Assembly (NCBI RefSeq): GCF_019898765.1
Contig: NZ_JAIOKB010000001.1
Coordinates: 124,001 to 188,000 of the forward strand
Source of the DNA: Sphingomonas yunnanensis
Lineage (GTDB): Bacteria > Pseudomonadota > Alphaproteobacteria > Sphingomonadales > Sphingomonadaceae
Direction: 5' to 3'
Length of the DNA: 64,000 nt
The translations under genes were made by a program, and so were the position numbers. The stretch's first letter is position 1, and every line of letters begins with the position of its first letter. Shown piece by piece: positions 28,633-37,368 of this stretch. The notes under the pieces were generated by a model. The model searched no databases and was not told the DNA's origin. It worked only from the letters and a program-made list of their open reading frames with translations.

Positions 28633-29747
28633 ACGTCCCCTTCAAGGACGGCCACGTCACCGACGACACGCGGCTGCGCGCCACCGTCGCGACGGTCGCC
28701 GAGCTCGCCGACAAGGGCGCGATCGTGCTCGTTCTCGCGCATTTCGGCCGCCCCAAGGGGCAGCCCGCGCCCGAGTTCTCGCTGGCGCAGATCACCCGGC
28801 CGTATGAGAGCGTGCTCGGTCGCCCGGTGCGCTTCGTCGACTGGGCGGGTGCCGCCGAGGCGGTCGCCACGCTCCAGCCCGGCGACGTCGCGGTGCTGGA
28901 GAACACGCGCTTCTTCGCCGGCGAGGAGAAGAACGACCGCGAGACGATCGACCGCATCGCCGCGCTCGGCGACCTCTACGTCAACGACGCTTTCTCTGCC
29001 GCGCACCGCGCGCACGCCTCCACCGCGGGGCTGGCGCAGGTGCTTCCCGCCTTCGCCGGGCGCGCGATGGAGGCCGAGCTCGACGCGCTCGAGAAGGCGC
29101 TCGGCGCGCCCGAGCATCCGGTCGCGGCGGTGGTCGGCGGCGCCAAGGTGTCGACCAAGCTCGACGTGCTCAAGCACCTCGTCGGCAAGGTGGACCACCT
29201 GATCATCGGCGGCGGCATGGCGAACACCTTCCTCGCCGCGCGCGGCGTGAACGTGGGCAAGAGCCTGTGCGAGCACGATCTGACCGGCACCGCCGACGAG
29301 ATCCTGGAGGCCGCCGATCGCGCTGGCTGCACGGTCCATCTGCCCTATGACGTGGTCGTGGCGACCGAGTTCCGCGCCAACCCGCCGGTACGCACCGTCA
29401 ACGTCCACGAGGTCGCCGCCGACGAGATGATCCTCGACGTCGGCCCCGCCGCCGTCGAGGCGCTGGGCGATGTGCTCAAGAACTGCCGAACGCTCGTGTG
29501 GAACGGCCCGCTCGGCGCGTTCGAGACGCCGCCGTTCGACGCCGCGACGGTGGCGCTGGCGCGCACGGCCGCGGCGCTGACCAAGGAGGGCAGCCTCGTC
29601 TCGGTCGCGGGCGGCGGCGACACGGTCGCGGCGCTCAACCAGGCCGGGGTGGCGGAGCAGTTCAGCTTCGTCTCGGCCGCGGGCGGCGCCTTCCTGGAGT
29701 GGATGGAAGGCCGCGAGCTGCCGGGGGTCGCCGCGCTGCAGCGGTGA
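28557..29747 (+). CDS. pgk: Phosphoglycerate kinase
   Basis: Glycolytic kinase (396 aa) transferring phosphate from 1,3-bisphosphoglycerate to ADP. Conserved elements are [36 protein letters not shown], the hinge and [17 protein letters not shown] region, and the nucleotide-binding [13 protein letters not shown] near the C-terminus. The start codon lies inside the end of the MOSC gene in another frame, so ribosome re-initiation or an internal ribosome-binding site is needed. Confidence 0.97.
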   Translation: MAKSFRTLDDIGDVAGKRVLVRGDLNVPFKDGHVTDDTRLRATVATVAELADKGAIVLVLAHFGRPKGQPAPEFSLAQITRPYESVLGRPVRFVDWAGAAEAVATLQPGDVAVLENTRFFAGEEKNDRETIDRIAALGDLYVNDAFSAAHRAHASTAGLAQVLPAFAGRAMEAELDALEKALGAPEHPVAAVVGGAKVSTKLDVLKHLVGKVDHLIIGGGMANTFLAARGVNVGKSLCEHDLTGTADEILEAADRAGCTVHLPYDVVVATEFRANPPVRTVNVHEVAADEMILDVGPAAVEALGDVLKNCRTLVWNGPLGAFETPPFDAATVALARTAAALTKEGSLVSVAGGGDTVAALNQAGVAEQFSFVSAAGGAFLEWMEGRELPGVAALQR

Positions 29748-29783
29748 CGAGGGTGGGGCGAGGGTAGCGCCTCGCTCAGCCGC

Positions 29784-29857
29784 GCTCCTGCGCACGCAGG
29801 AGCCCAGTGCGGCGAGCGCGCCCTCCGATCATTCTGGGCTCCTGCGTGCGCAGGAGC
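29784..29857. repeat. Bipartite inverted repeat, family A (best copy)
   Basis: The two perfect 20-base palindromes GCTCCTGCGCACGCAGGAGC (29784-29803) and GCTCCTGCGTGCGCAGGAGC (29838-29857) face each other through CCCAG and CTGG boundaries across about 35 bases. It lies between convergent pgk and the MaoC-like gene, where it could also serve as a two-way terminator. Confidence 0.85.
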
Positions 29858-29881
29858 ACGGCGATCGGCGGAACACCCCGC

Positions 29882-30331
29882 TCATCCCGCGGGCCGAGTC
29901 GCGATCAGCGCGTTGGACACCATGGTCAACACCGCGACGTCGTGCTGGTTGAAGGCGATGAGCCGGCTCTTGTAGATCCCCAGCTCGGGCCGCGAGCGCG
30001 AGACGCGTTTCTCGATCACCTCGGTCTCGCAGCGCAGCGTGTCGCCCGGATAGACCGGGGTGAGCCAGCGCAGCTCGTCGATCCCGGGCGAGCCTAGCCC
30101 GGCCTGCTCGACCGCGCGGAGCTGCTCGACCAGCATCGCCATCACCATCGCGCAGCTGTGCCAGCCACTCGCCGACAGGCGGCCGAAATGGGTCGCTGCG
30201 GCGGCCTCGTCGGAGAGATGGAAGGGCTGCGGGTCGTATTTTCGCGCGAACTCGATCACCTCGTCGCGGGTGACCGGATAGGCGCCGAAGCGGGCGGTCG
30301 CGCCGACCGTGATGTCCTCGAAATATTGCAC
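29882..30331 (-). CDS. MaoC family (R)-specific enoyl-CoA hydratase-like protein
   Basis: Hotdog-fold protein (149 aa) of the MaoC dehydratase group. Motifs: VQYFEDITVG at the start, FARKYDPQPFHLSDEAAAA (the Asp/His catalytic region), GWHSCAMVMAML and the strand ending SNALIATRPAG. I place the start at GTG 30331, with AGGAG about ten bases upstream and where the family usually begins; an ATG at 30367 would add 12 residues. Its substrate is not evident. The phosphodiesterase gene upstream has an independent function. Confidence 0.85.
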   Translation of the reverse strand: MQYFEDITVGATARFGAYPVTRDEVIEFARKYDPQPFHLSDEAAAATHFGRLSASGWHSCAMVMAMLVEQLRAVEQAGLGSPGIDELRWLTPVYPGDTLRCETEVIEKRVSRSRPELGIYKSRLIAFNQHDVAVLTMVSNALIATRPAG

Positions 30332-30402
30332 CGGCGGCGCTCTCCTCTCGCGCCGCCATATCGCCACGTTCCTGGCCGCTCTTCAAGATTTTGCCTAGGT
30401 CG

Positions 30403-31740
30403 TCAGCGCCGCATCACGCGTCGGAACGGCGCATCGTCGCCGTCCAGGCCGCTGCCACGGGGCAGGCCGAGCAGGTCGCGCAGCAGCGGCGCCACGTCGG
30501 TATTGTCGAAGGTCGGCAGCCGCTTTCCCGCGGCGAAGGCGGGGCCATAAGCGATGAACAAGGCGCGCATGTCGGGCGAGTCATTGTCAAAGCCGTGCGC
30601 ACCGCGGTGGGTGGCCTCGTCCGTCGCGCTCCTGGCGAGGATCCAGCCGCCCGATGCGTCGTCCTCGGCGAGGCAGAGGAAGGCGGGCACGCGCGGGTTG
30701 CGGCCATAGCGGAAGCGCGGCGGCAGCGCCTCCTTGCGCCAGCACGTCATATGCGGGTGCGGGCGCAGCAGCGCCTGCGCTACCGCAGCGTCGCGTCCCG
30801 GCAGCGGCGCGAAGGTCGCGTACGGGCCGCTCTCGACCACCCGCGCGTCGGTCGCGGGGACGATCGAGTCGATCGCGATGCGCCGCTCGGGCGCGATCGG
30901 CGCCATGCCATGGTCCGAGACGATCACGATATTGGCGGATTGGCCCAGAGCGGCGAGTCCGTCCACCAGGCGACCGATACTCGCGTCGGCCGCGGCCACT
31001 GCTGACAGCGTCCGTCGATCAGTGGGGCCGTAATCGTGGCCGGCGGTATCGACCTCGTCGAAATAGAGCGTGACGAACCGTGGGCGCGTCTCGGCCGGGC
31101 GGCGCAGCCAGTCGATCACCGCGTCGACGCGCTGTCGATCGCTCACTGCCTCGTTATACTGCTGCCAGTCGCGCGGGCGGATACCGGCGACCTCGTGCGG
31201 GCGAGCGGGATCGCGCGTGCCGCCCCAGGCGACGTTTGAGCCCGGCCAGAACATCGTCGCGGTCGGCATGCCGGCGCGCTCGGCGGTGACCCATAGGGGC
31301 TCGGCGGCGTTCCACCAGAACGGGTCGTCGCTCGCCATGGTGAAGGTCTCGCCGGGCCGCGCCTCGTCCTCCATCCGGTTGGCGACGATCCCGTGCCGGT
31401 CCGGCACCAGCCCGGTGACGAGCGTCCAATGATTGGGGAAGGTCTTGGACGGGAACGAGGGGCGCATCGCCGCGCTGACCCCGCCGGCCGCGAGCGCCGA
31501 GAGGCGGGGCGTCACTCCGCGATCGAGATAATCGTGGCGAAAGCCGTCGATCGAGACGAGGATCGTCACCGGAGGAAGGACCGACGCGCGCGCCGCGGTC
31601 GCTGCCACGCCGGCTTGAGCGGCATGCGACGAGGCGCCCGGCGCGGGCGCGGTCACCGCCGGCAAGGCCGGCGGCGTGTAGCGATAGGCGCAGGCGCCGA
31701 GAGTGAGGAGCGCGGCGGCGAGAAGCGGGCGGAGCGTCAT
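30403..31740 (-). CDS. Alkaline phosphatase superfamily phosphodiesterase, lipoprotein
   Basis: Nucleotide pyrophosphatase/phosphodiesterase-like enzyme (445 aa) anchored by a lipobox (LLTLGAC, about residues 11-17). The metal site begins with VSIDGFRHDYLD (Asp) and the nucleophile threonine is in SFPSKTFPNHWTLVTG at about 100. Further metal ligands are in YFDEVDTAGHDYGP, IVSDHGMAPI and HGFDNDSPDMRALF. It is a type I NPP-fold protein of the periplasm or outer membrane. Possible substrates are nucleotides or phosphodiesters; nothing nearby specifies it. Confidence 0.9.
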   Translation of the reverse strand: MTLRPLLAAALLTLGACAYRYTPPALPAVTAPAPGASSHAAQAGVAATAARASVLPPVTILVSIDGFRHDYLDRGVTPRLSALAAGGVSAAMRPSFPSKTFPNHWTLVTGLVPDRHGIVANRMEDEARPGETFTMASDDPFWWNAAEPLWVTAERAGMPTATMFWPGSNVAWGGTRDPARPHEVAGIRPRDWQQYNEAVSDRQRVDAVIDWLRRPAETRPRFVTLYFDEVDTAGHDYGPTDRRTLSAVAAADASIGRLVDGLAALGQSANIVIVSDHGMAPIAPERRIAIDSIVPATDARVVESGPYATFAPLPGRDAAVAQALLRPHPHMTCWRKEALPPRFRYGRNPRVPAFLCLAEDDASGGWILARSATDEATHRGAHGFDNDSPDMRALFIAYGPAFAAGKRLPTFDNTDVAPLLRDLLGLPRGSGLDGDDAPFRRVMRR

Positions 31741-31824
31741 GCCGCGCGCTTACGCCGCTGCGATGACGGCTGAAAGTCTCGCGGCGACGAGGGGAGCGTC
31801 GCCGCGAGAGGAGATCCTCCATCG

Positions 31825-33288
31825 TTAGAGCCCGACCGCGAACTTGGCGAACAGCGTCCAGCTCACCGGCGAGTCGCCGTAGGCGGCGTCGAGCGCCGCC
31901 GGCTTGGCATAGGCCGCGACCGTGCCGCCCAGCGCGACGCCGAGCGGCCCGACGATCGGCAACCGATAGGCATAGCCCGCCTCCGCCTTAGTGACGCGGA
32001 AGCGTCGGTCGTGGAGCGGGTCGTCGTGATCGGGGAAGAGCTCGTCGTTGGCGACATTCTCCACCCGCGCGAAGACCGCGTGGCGCGGCGTCACCTCGTA
32101 GGTCGCCTCGGCGAGGAAGGCGTTGAGCACGTCGCCGGGCTGACGGTCCTTGCGCGACCAGGCCAGCGTCGTCGCGAGCCCGGCGCGCGCATATTGCACG
32201 CTCGCGGTGGTGCGGTCCTCGTCCTCGCCGGGGTGCAGCGCCTCGGGCTCCTTCAGCCTCCCGTGGCTGACCTGCAGCGCGACAAAGGGGGAGGGCGTCC
32301 AGGTGCCGCGCACGCTCCACGAGTCGAGTCGTAGGGGATCGAAGCCCCAGCGCCGCTCGTCGGGCTCGCGGCCCTTGAACCACGACCCCTCGAGCTGGAG
32401 CGTGGGCGCGGACACGCCCGCGGTGAGCACGCCGTAGGTGATATGGGTCGAGTCGAACCAATGGTGGGTGATCGGCGACATCGGCAGGTAGCGCGCCGAG
32501 CCGCGGTGCATGAAGGCGCTCGGCCCCAGCGCGGGCTCACCCACGGGGGCGGCGTAGACGAACAGGCTGGTGGCGCCGCCGAGCCGGTAGTCGACCCGCG
32601 CGGCCAGCTCCATGAACAGGTCGTGCGGGTGCTGTCGGTCGACCAGCGCGCGGCCATGCGCGGTCTCGCCGGTGGCGAACAGGTTGGGATAGCCGCGTGC
32701 GCCCATCGCGGGCTCCAGGCTGCCCATGCCGCGGAGCTGGAGGTGGATGCGGTCGGTCAGGTCGTTGTCGGCCATGACCATGGCCATGGATTGCACATAG
32801 GCACCGTTGCCGCCGCGCGGTCCGCCCTGGTCGGTGACCATCGTCCAGGCGTAGCCGTGCGCCATCAGCATCCAGTCGCCGGCGTGGAGCATCGCGCCGC
32901 GCATCGGTCCCTCGCCGGCCGGGTTGCGCGCGGTGCCGCTGCCCGGCGTGTACCAGCCATCGGCGGTGCCCATCGTCATGCCGGGCATGGCGGCACCGGC
33001 GGGCGCGCGCGCGAGGGCGGCGTCGGACGCGTCTCGCCAGCGCGGCGGGGCAGTGACCGTCGCCGTCGCGTGGTTCATGTCGGCATGGGGGTCGCTCCGC
33101 GCCGGCGTCGCTCGCGCCATGGCCGCATGATCCATCGCGCTGTGGTCCATGATCGCGGCATCCGCGGGGGTCGGGGCAGGTGTGGGCGAAAGCGTTGATG
33201 TCGCGGCGTGCGGATGGTCCTGCGCCGACGCGAGCGTCGGGCAGAGGGCCGCCGCCGCGGTGGCGGCGAACAGGGTGTAGCGAAACAT
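31825..33288 (-). CDS. Putative outer-membrane protein with a Met/His-rich N-terminus
   Basis: A 487-residue exported protein. After a signal peptide (ending near ASAQDHPH) comes a low-complexity stretch rich in His, Met and Asp (MDHSAMDHAAM, HADMNHATATV, GAAMPGMTMGTADG), like the metal-binding N-terminus of CopB-type proteins. The remaining part reads as alternating beta strands with aromatic girdles (MLMAHGYAWTMVTDQ, ATSLFVYAAPVGEPALG, VQYARAGLATTLAW) and ends in a strand terminating in GL, as expected of a beta-barrel. It is preceded by a small DUF2946-like gene. A copper-resistance role is inferred and not shown. Confidence 0.7.
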   Translation of the reverse strand: MFRYTLFAATAAAALCPTLASAQDHPHAATSTLSPTPAPTPADAAIMDHSAMDHAAMARATPARSDPHADMNHATATVTAPPRWRDASDAALARAPAGAAMPGMTMGTADGWYTPGSGTARNPAGEGPMRGAMLHAGDWMLMAHGYAWTMVTDQGGPRGGNGAYVQSMAMVMADNDLTDRIHLQLRGMGSLEPAMGARGYPNLFATGETAHGRALVDRQHPHDLFMELAARVDYRLGGATSLFVYAAPVGEPALGPSAFMHRGSARYLPMSPITHHWFDSTHITYGVLTAGVSAPTLQLEGSWFKGREPDERRWGFDPLRLDSWSVRGTWTPSPFVALQVSHGRLKEPEALHPGEDEDRTTASVQYARAGLATTLAWSRKDRQPGDVLNAFLAEATYEVTPRHAVFARVENVANDELFPDHDDPLHDRRFRVTKAEAGYAYRLPIVGPLGVALGGTVAAYAKPAALDAAYGDSPVSWTLFAKFAVGL

Positions 33289-33340
33289 CGATTCTCTCCG
33301 GTTGCGGTCGTGACGGGCCGGGGCGCGACGCCCCGGCGGA

Positions 33341-33643
33341 TCACGCCGCGCGCGGAGGCGGGGAGAGCGGCACCAGCAGCGCCCCGGCGGTCATGCTCGC
33401 GCGCATCGGCGGTCGCTGCCGCTCTGTCGGCTGCCACGGCGACGCGACCACGCCGGCCGCGAGATCGAGCGGCGGCACGCAGCCGAGGCAGTCGTGCGCC
33501 GCTTGGGTCGCGGGTGCGGACGGCGGGTGCTGGTGGTGCTGCATCGGCGCCGACACCGCGACCGTCGCGACGTGGCACGCCGGCGCCGCGCTCGCGGGCA
33601 GCGCGAGCAGCAGCGCGAGGAGGGAGACGAGCAGGCGAAGCAT
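33341..33643 (-). CDS. DUF2946-like small periplasmic protein
   Basis: One hundred residues: a signal peptide (MLRLLVSLLALLLALPASA) followed by a cysteine- and histidine-bearing segment, CHVATVAVSAPMQHHQHPP and then HDCLGCVPP. This resembles the small DUF2946 proteins of proteobacterial metal loci. ATG 33643 is chosen because the signal peptide begins there. It is followed by the Met/His-rich outer-membrane protein 52 bases downstream, forming a likely two-gene operon. Family assignment is by eye. Confidence 0.6.
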   Translation of the reverse strand: MLRLLVSLLALLLALPASAAPACHVATVAVSAPMQHHQHPPSAPATQAAHDCLGCVPPLDLAAGVVASPWQPTERQRPPMRASMTAGALLVPLSPPPRAA

Positions 33644-33719
33644 CACCGCGGCTCTAGCCGTTCGCACGCGCTCGCACCAGCCGGCGGGAACGCGCGGGGC
33701 GCTGGCGCTTTGTCCCATC

Positions 33720-33977
33720 ATGCGCGCGCTTTCCCTCCTGATCCTCCTCTCGCTGACGGCCTGCGGTAGCGGTGGCAAGGAGGGCAGCGGCAACCGGGCC
33801 GCGCCCGCGCCGAGCCCGACCGGCCCGGCACCGAGGACGCCGGTGATGCAGATCACGCCCGCGCCGGGCAACGAGGCCGAGTGGATGGAGCCGCGCGACG
33901 CGCCCGGTGCCCCGACCAGCGCCCCTTATGCCAACCTGCTCGACCAGCCGGTCGTCAAGGGACCGCCCGCCAAATAG
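33720..33977 (+). CDS. Small proline-rich lipoprotein
   Basis: An 85-residue lipoprotein: MRALSLLILLSLTACGSGG has a clear lipobox at LTAC, followed by a Pro/Ala/Gly-rich chain with no recognised domain. It is divergent from the DUF2946-like gene. Function unknown. Confidence 0.7.
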   Translation: MRALSLLILLSLTACGSGGKEGSGNRAAPAPSPTGPAPRTPVMQITPAPGNEAEWMEPRDAPGAPTSAPYANLLDQPVVKGPPAK

Positions 33978-34326
33978 CGGCAGGTCACGACTAGGCAGGT
34001 CACGACTAGGACGAGGAGGGCGAAGGCCGGTTGGATCGGGACCGCGATGGCGAAGGCGTGATAGCCGGGGATGTGCCACGCATAGCCGTCCACCGCGACG
34101 TCCGCCGCCATCAGTAAGGTCGCCGCGGACAGGCCGACGCGGCAGCGTCAGGCGAGCAGCGCGATGACGGCCAGATCGAGCGGCAGCAGCGCGTTCCAGA
34201 ACAGCCGGCCCGCTGCCGGCCCGAACCTTAGGGCCACCATCCGTCAAGGAGGAGGTCGGCCATGTGGAAGGCCGCGCCGATCGCGAGGCCGAGCTCCACC
34301 AGCGCGACCGGCCGCGGCGACGTCAC
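33926..34326 (-). pseudogene. Decayed membrane-protein gene (about 134 codons)
   Basis: Read on the minus strand from a GTG that overlaps the ychF stop (34326), one frame gives VELGLAIGAAFHMADLLLDG followed by WWP and a TAA at 34228. The adjacent frame continues it: RFGPAAGRLFWNALLPLDLA and VIALLA to an in-frame TGA at 34150, then without change of frame GLSAATLLMAADVAVDGYAW and a last hydrophobic helix. One missing base in the CCC before TAAGG would join the first two pieces. The product would be a four-helix membrane protein of no family I can name. Two sequencing errors are an alternative explanation. Confidence 0.7.
33981..34010. repeat. 15-base tandem direct repeat
   Basis: CAGGTCACGACTAGG occurs twice without spacer (33981-33995 and 33996-34010), an in-frame duplication in the 3' part of the decayed membrane-protein gene. 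Confidence 0.95.
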
Positions 34327-35423
34327 ACGTTGAAGCGGAACAGCATCACGTCGCCGTCGTGGACGACATATTCCTTACCCTCCTGGCGCAGCTTGCCCGC
34401 GTCGCGCGCGCCGGCCTCGCCGCCGCAGGCGACATAATCGTCGAAGGCGATCGTCTCGGCGCGGATGAAGCCGCGCTCGAAGTCGGAGTGGATCGCGCCC
34501 GCCGCCTGCGGCGCCTTGGAACCCGCCTCGATCGTCCAGGCGCGCGCTTCCTTCGGCCCGACGGTGAAGAAGGTGAGCAGGTGGAGCAGCTCGTAGCCGG
34601 CGCGGATCACGCGCGTCAGCCCGGTCTCCTCCAGCCCCAGCTCGGACAGGAACTCGCCGCGCTCGTCCGCGGGCATGGTCGCGATCTCGGCCTCGATCGC
34701 GGCGGAGACCACCACCGCCTGCGCGCCCTCCGCCGCGGCCTTGGCGAAGACGCGCGCGGAATAATCGTTGCCCGCCGACGCATGTTCCTCGTTGACGTTG
34801 CAGACGTACAGCACCGGCTTGGCGGTGAGCAGCTGCGCCTGGTCGAGCACGCGCGCCTCCTCGGCGTCAGTGGCCTCGGTCAGCCGCGCGGGCTTGCCGT
34901 CGCGCAGCAGGTCGAGCGCGCGGCCGAGCACCATCGCCGCGAGCTTGGCCTCCTTGTCGCCCTGCTGGCCCTTCTTGACGAGATTGGGGACGCGCTTCTC
35001 GAGGCTCTCCAGGTCCGAGAGCATCAGCTCTGTCTCGACCGTCTCGGCGTCGGCGATCGGATCGACGCGGTTGTCGACGTGCTGGATATCGTCGTTCTCG
35101 AAGCAGCGCAGCACGTGGACGATCGCGTCGACCTCGCGGATGTTGCCGAGGAACTGGTTGCCCAGGCCCTCGCCCTTGCTGGCGCCACGCACCAGCCCGG
35201 CGATGTCGACGAAGCCGAGCTGGGTCTCGATCACCTTGGCCGACTTGGCGATCTCGGCCAGTTTCGCTAGTCGCGGATCGGGCACGCCGACGTTGCCGAC
35301 GTTCGGTTCGATCGTGCAGAACGGATAATTGGCCGCCTGCGCCGCGGCCGTCTCGGTCAGCGCGTTGAAGAGGGTGGACTTGCCGACGTTGGGCAGGCCC
35401 ACGATGCCGCAGCGGAAACCCAT
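34323..35423 (-). CDS. ychF: Redox-regulated ATPase / ribosome-binding YchF (Obg family)
   Basis: OBG-family ATPase (366 aa). GLPNVGKSTLFNALT is the P-loop (about 9-23); TGS-like and helical regions follow, with CTIEPNVGNVGVPDPRL, RGASKGEGLGNQFL and a C-terminal TGS domain ending in YVVHDGDVMLFRFNV. YchF binds ribosomes and has been linked to oxidative stress control. The gene is normal in length and all motifs are intact. Confidence 0.96.
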   Translation of the reverse strand: MGFRCGIVGLPNVGKSTLFNALTETAAAQAANYPFCTIEPNVGNVGVPDPRLAKLAEIAKSAKVIETQLGFVDIAGLVRGASKGEGLGNQFLGNIREVDAIVHVLRCFENDDIQHVDNRVDPIADAETVETELMLSDLESLEKRVPNLVKKGQQGDKEAKLAAMVLGRALDLLRDGKPARLTEATDAEEARVLDQAQLLTAKPVLYVCNVNEEHASAGNDYSARVFAKAAAEGAQAVVVSAAIEAEIATMPADERGEFLSELGLEETGLTRVIRAGYELLHLLTFFTVGPKEARAWTIEAGSKAPQAAGAIHSDFERGFIRAETIAFDDYVACGGEAGARDAGKLRQEGKEYVVHDGDVMLFRFNV

Positions 35424-35526
35424 GGGAAGAACCTGTGTGATGGGGAAAGCGCGCCAGATAGGCGAGGGGCGCGCCGCTGGCTAGGCCATGCTTTCCCCGC
35501 CGCCGCGCAACCTCTAACAGGAGCGC

Positions 35527-36117
35527 ATGAGCGACGAGATCAGCGTGGCGGCGGCGCGCCCCCTGCGCCGCGACGCCCAGGCGCGTCGCGACGCACTGAT
35601 CGCGGCGGCACGACTGTGCTTCGCACGCGCGGGCTATCTCGTGCCCTTGGAGGACATCGCCGACGCCGCCGGCGTCGGGCGCGGTACCTTCTACCGCAAC
35701 TTCAAGGATCGGATGGCGCTCGCGCTCGCGGTGTTCGAGCAGGAGATCGAGCGGATGCACGCGCGACTCGATCCAGCGCTGCCGCTCGACGAGGCGCTGG
35801 CGCAGATCGTCCTGGACGGCGCCGAGACGGCAGCATTGTTCGCTCGGCTCGCGCTCGACATGCCGCGCGACGGTGCCGATCGCGCCGCCTTCGACGGATT
35901 GCGTCAGCGGCTCGAACGGCTGTTCGAGCCGATCGCCGCGCGTGCGCATCGCGACGGCACGCTCGCCCTCGAGCTGGGGGCACGCGACCTGGTGCTGGCG
36001 ATGCGGATGCTGAGCGGACTGCTGCTCAAACATAACAGCGCGGCGGAACGGCGCCAGCAGATCGACGACGCGCTGCGGCTGCTGCTGGCGGGCCTGCGGC
36101 CGCGACCAACATCCTAG
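35527..36117 (+). CDS. TetR family transcriptional regulator
   Basis: A 196-residue regulator with the N-terminal helix-turn-helix (RRDALIAAARLCFARAGYLV, then LEDIADAAGVGRGTFYRNFK) and a variable ligand-binding C-terminal domain. A good Shine-Dalgarno (CAGGAG) precedes ATG 35527. Its target is unknown; the EmrAB-NodT operon is the nearest efflux locus, but a helical-protein gene lies between. Confidence 0.88.
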   Translation: MSDEISVAAARPLRRDAQARRDALIAAARLCFARAGYLVPLEDIADAAGVGRGTFYRNFKDRMALALAVFEQEIERMHARLDPALPLDEALAQIVLDGAETAALFARLALDMPRDGADRAAFDGLRQRLERLFEPIAARAHRDGTLALELGARDLVLAMRMLSGLLLKHNSAAERRQQIDDALRLLLAGLRPRPTS

Positions 36118-36359
36118 ACGCTTGATGCGTAAGCACGAAGCATCGCCTACGTCACGCTGAATGTCGAGTTTCGCACGTCGCCGCGTCATAATGGTGAATC
36201 TAAAGACTTGGCCTGCCTCCTGCTGCGGCGCTGCTCTGCTATAAAGCTAGACAGCTACGGAGTACCGCGCGCGGCATTGTTCGTCTCTGATGTACGTCGA
36301 CCGGGTTCCGCTGTGTTGACACCTCGTCCTGGACGGCGAGGAAAAATCGGGGAGCGACC

Positions 36360-37265
36360 ATGAGCATCGTGACAGCAGTGAGCGCGGCACGGCCCGTGCA
36401 ACATGTGCCAGAATATATCGACCCGTCAGCGTTCGCGTTCGGGCGCGGCGACTGGGGGCGCACCTCCTATGCGACTTTGCTGGAGTCGAGCTCGCGTCCG
36501 TCGCGGCTGGCCGCCAGCGGCGTGGCAGCGACCGAGACTCCGCTGGCCGCCCGCGACGACGGCGCCGCCAAGCGGCGTCTCCAAGTGATGGAAGAGGTCG
36601 CGGCGCGTTTGGCCAAGCTCGCCGAGTCGAACCGGAAGGACTTGGCCGTGCGCGCGCTCGAGGCGTTGCGGCAGAAGCTGACATTGCTCAAGATGCAGGC
36701 GTTGGCAGCGATCCTGCGGGGCGATCGGCCCGTCGCGCTCGCCCTGGCGGATGAGCTCGAAGAGCTCGCCCGCGCGATCATCGCCGCCGAGCGCGACTGT
36801 GCCACGGCTGGCGGTGGCGGCGCTGATATCGCCGATGCGGTACCGATCCTGGGTCCGCAGACGCCCGCCAAGAAGGGCCTGCCGCCGATCGCCGGCGAGG
36901 CCGAGCTGGAGATGGCTACGGTGGCGCCGCCGGTGACCTTGGAAGATTCGTTGACTGAGGCTGCCGAGCTCGCGCATGCGGCGGCCTCGGTGCGTGGCGC
37001 CCCCGATCGATATGATCTACGCGAACTCAGCGCGGTGCTGTCGAAGCGCTCGTCGCCGCTTCTGCCGCTGTTCGACACCAGCGACGGTCCGGACGCGGTG
37101 GCGACCGACGCCGCCAATCTGATCCGCTCGCTGCGGCGCGCAGCCTATCGGGCGAGGCGGCGACCCGGCGAGATCGACGCGCGCGCGCGCATGGACGCGA
37201 GTGCGATCGCCGCGTCGCTGGGCAGCGTAGGCCTATTCGGCATGGTCGAGGCGAGCATCGCCTAG
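36360..37265 (+). CDS. Unrecognised helical protein (301 aa)
   Basis: No family is recognised. The protein is Ala/Leu/Arg-rich with no signal peptide, no transmembrane helix and only one Cys. A long helical region (about 73-145: EEVAARLAKLAESNRKDLAV, LADELEELARAIIAAERD) reads like a coiled coil; the N-terminal 70 residues and the part from 150 look loosely structured; a last block (DAANLIRSLRRAAYRARR) is again helical. GGGGAG precedes ATG 36360. The 242-base upstream gap contains a TTGACA at 36316 but no matching -10. Confidence 0.75.
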   Translation: MSIVTAVSAARPVQHVPEYIDPSAFAFGRGDWGRTSYATLLESSSRPSRLAASGVAATETPLAARDDGAAKRRLQVMEEVAARLAKLAESNRKDLAVRALEALRQKLTLLKMQALAAILRGDRPVALALADELEELARAIIAAERDCATAGGGGADIADAVPILGPQTPAKKGLPPIAGEAELEMATVAPPVTLEDSLTEAAELAHAAASVRGAPDRYDLRELSAVLSKRSSPLLPLFDTSDGPDAVATDAANLIRSLRRAAYRARRRPGEIDARARMDASAIAASLGSVGLFGMVEASIA

Positions 37266-37368
37266 GAGGAGGGCCGACGCTCGCTCGCGCGCGCGGCGTC
37301 TGGCCCCTCTTGCTCCCCCTCTCGCTGGAGCTCGCTCAACGAGAAGGTGCCGCTCGCCAGGCATCGTC

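Noticed and set aside
29784-29857. CRISPR-like or insertion-sequence interpretation of the palindromes
   Set aside because: The repeats are paired, inverted and widely spaced, with no array, no cas genes and no transposase.
33180-33719. Long upstream frame of the small proline-rich lipoprotein
   Set aside because: It is antisense to the outer-membrane and DUF2946-like genes; the lipoprotein signal marks the real start at 33720.
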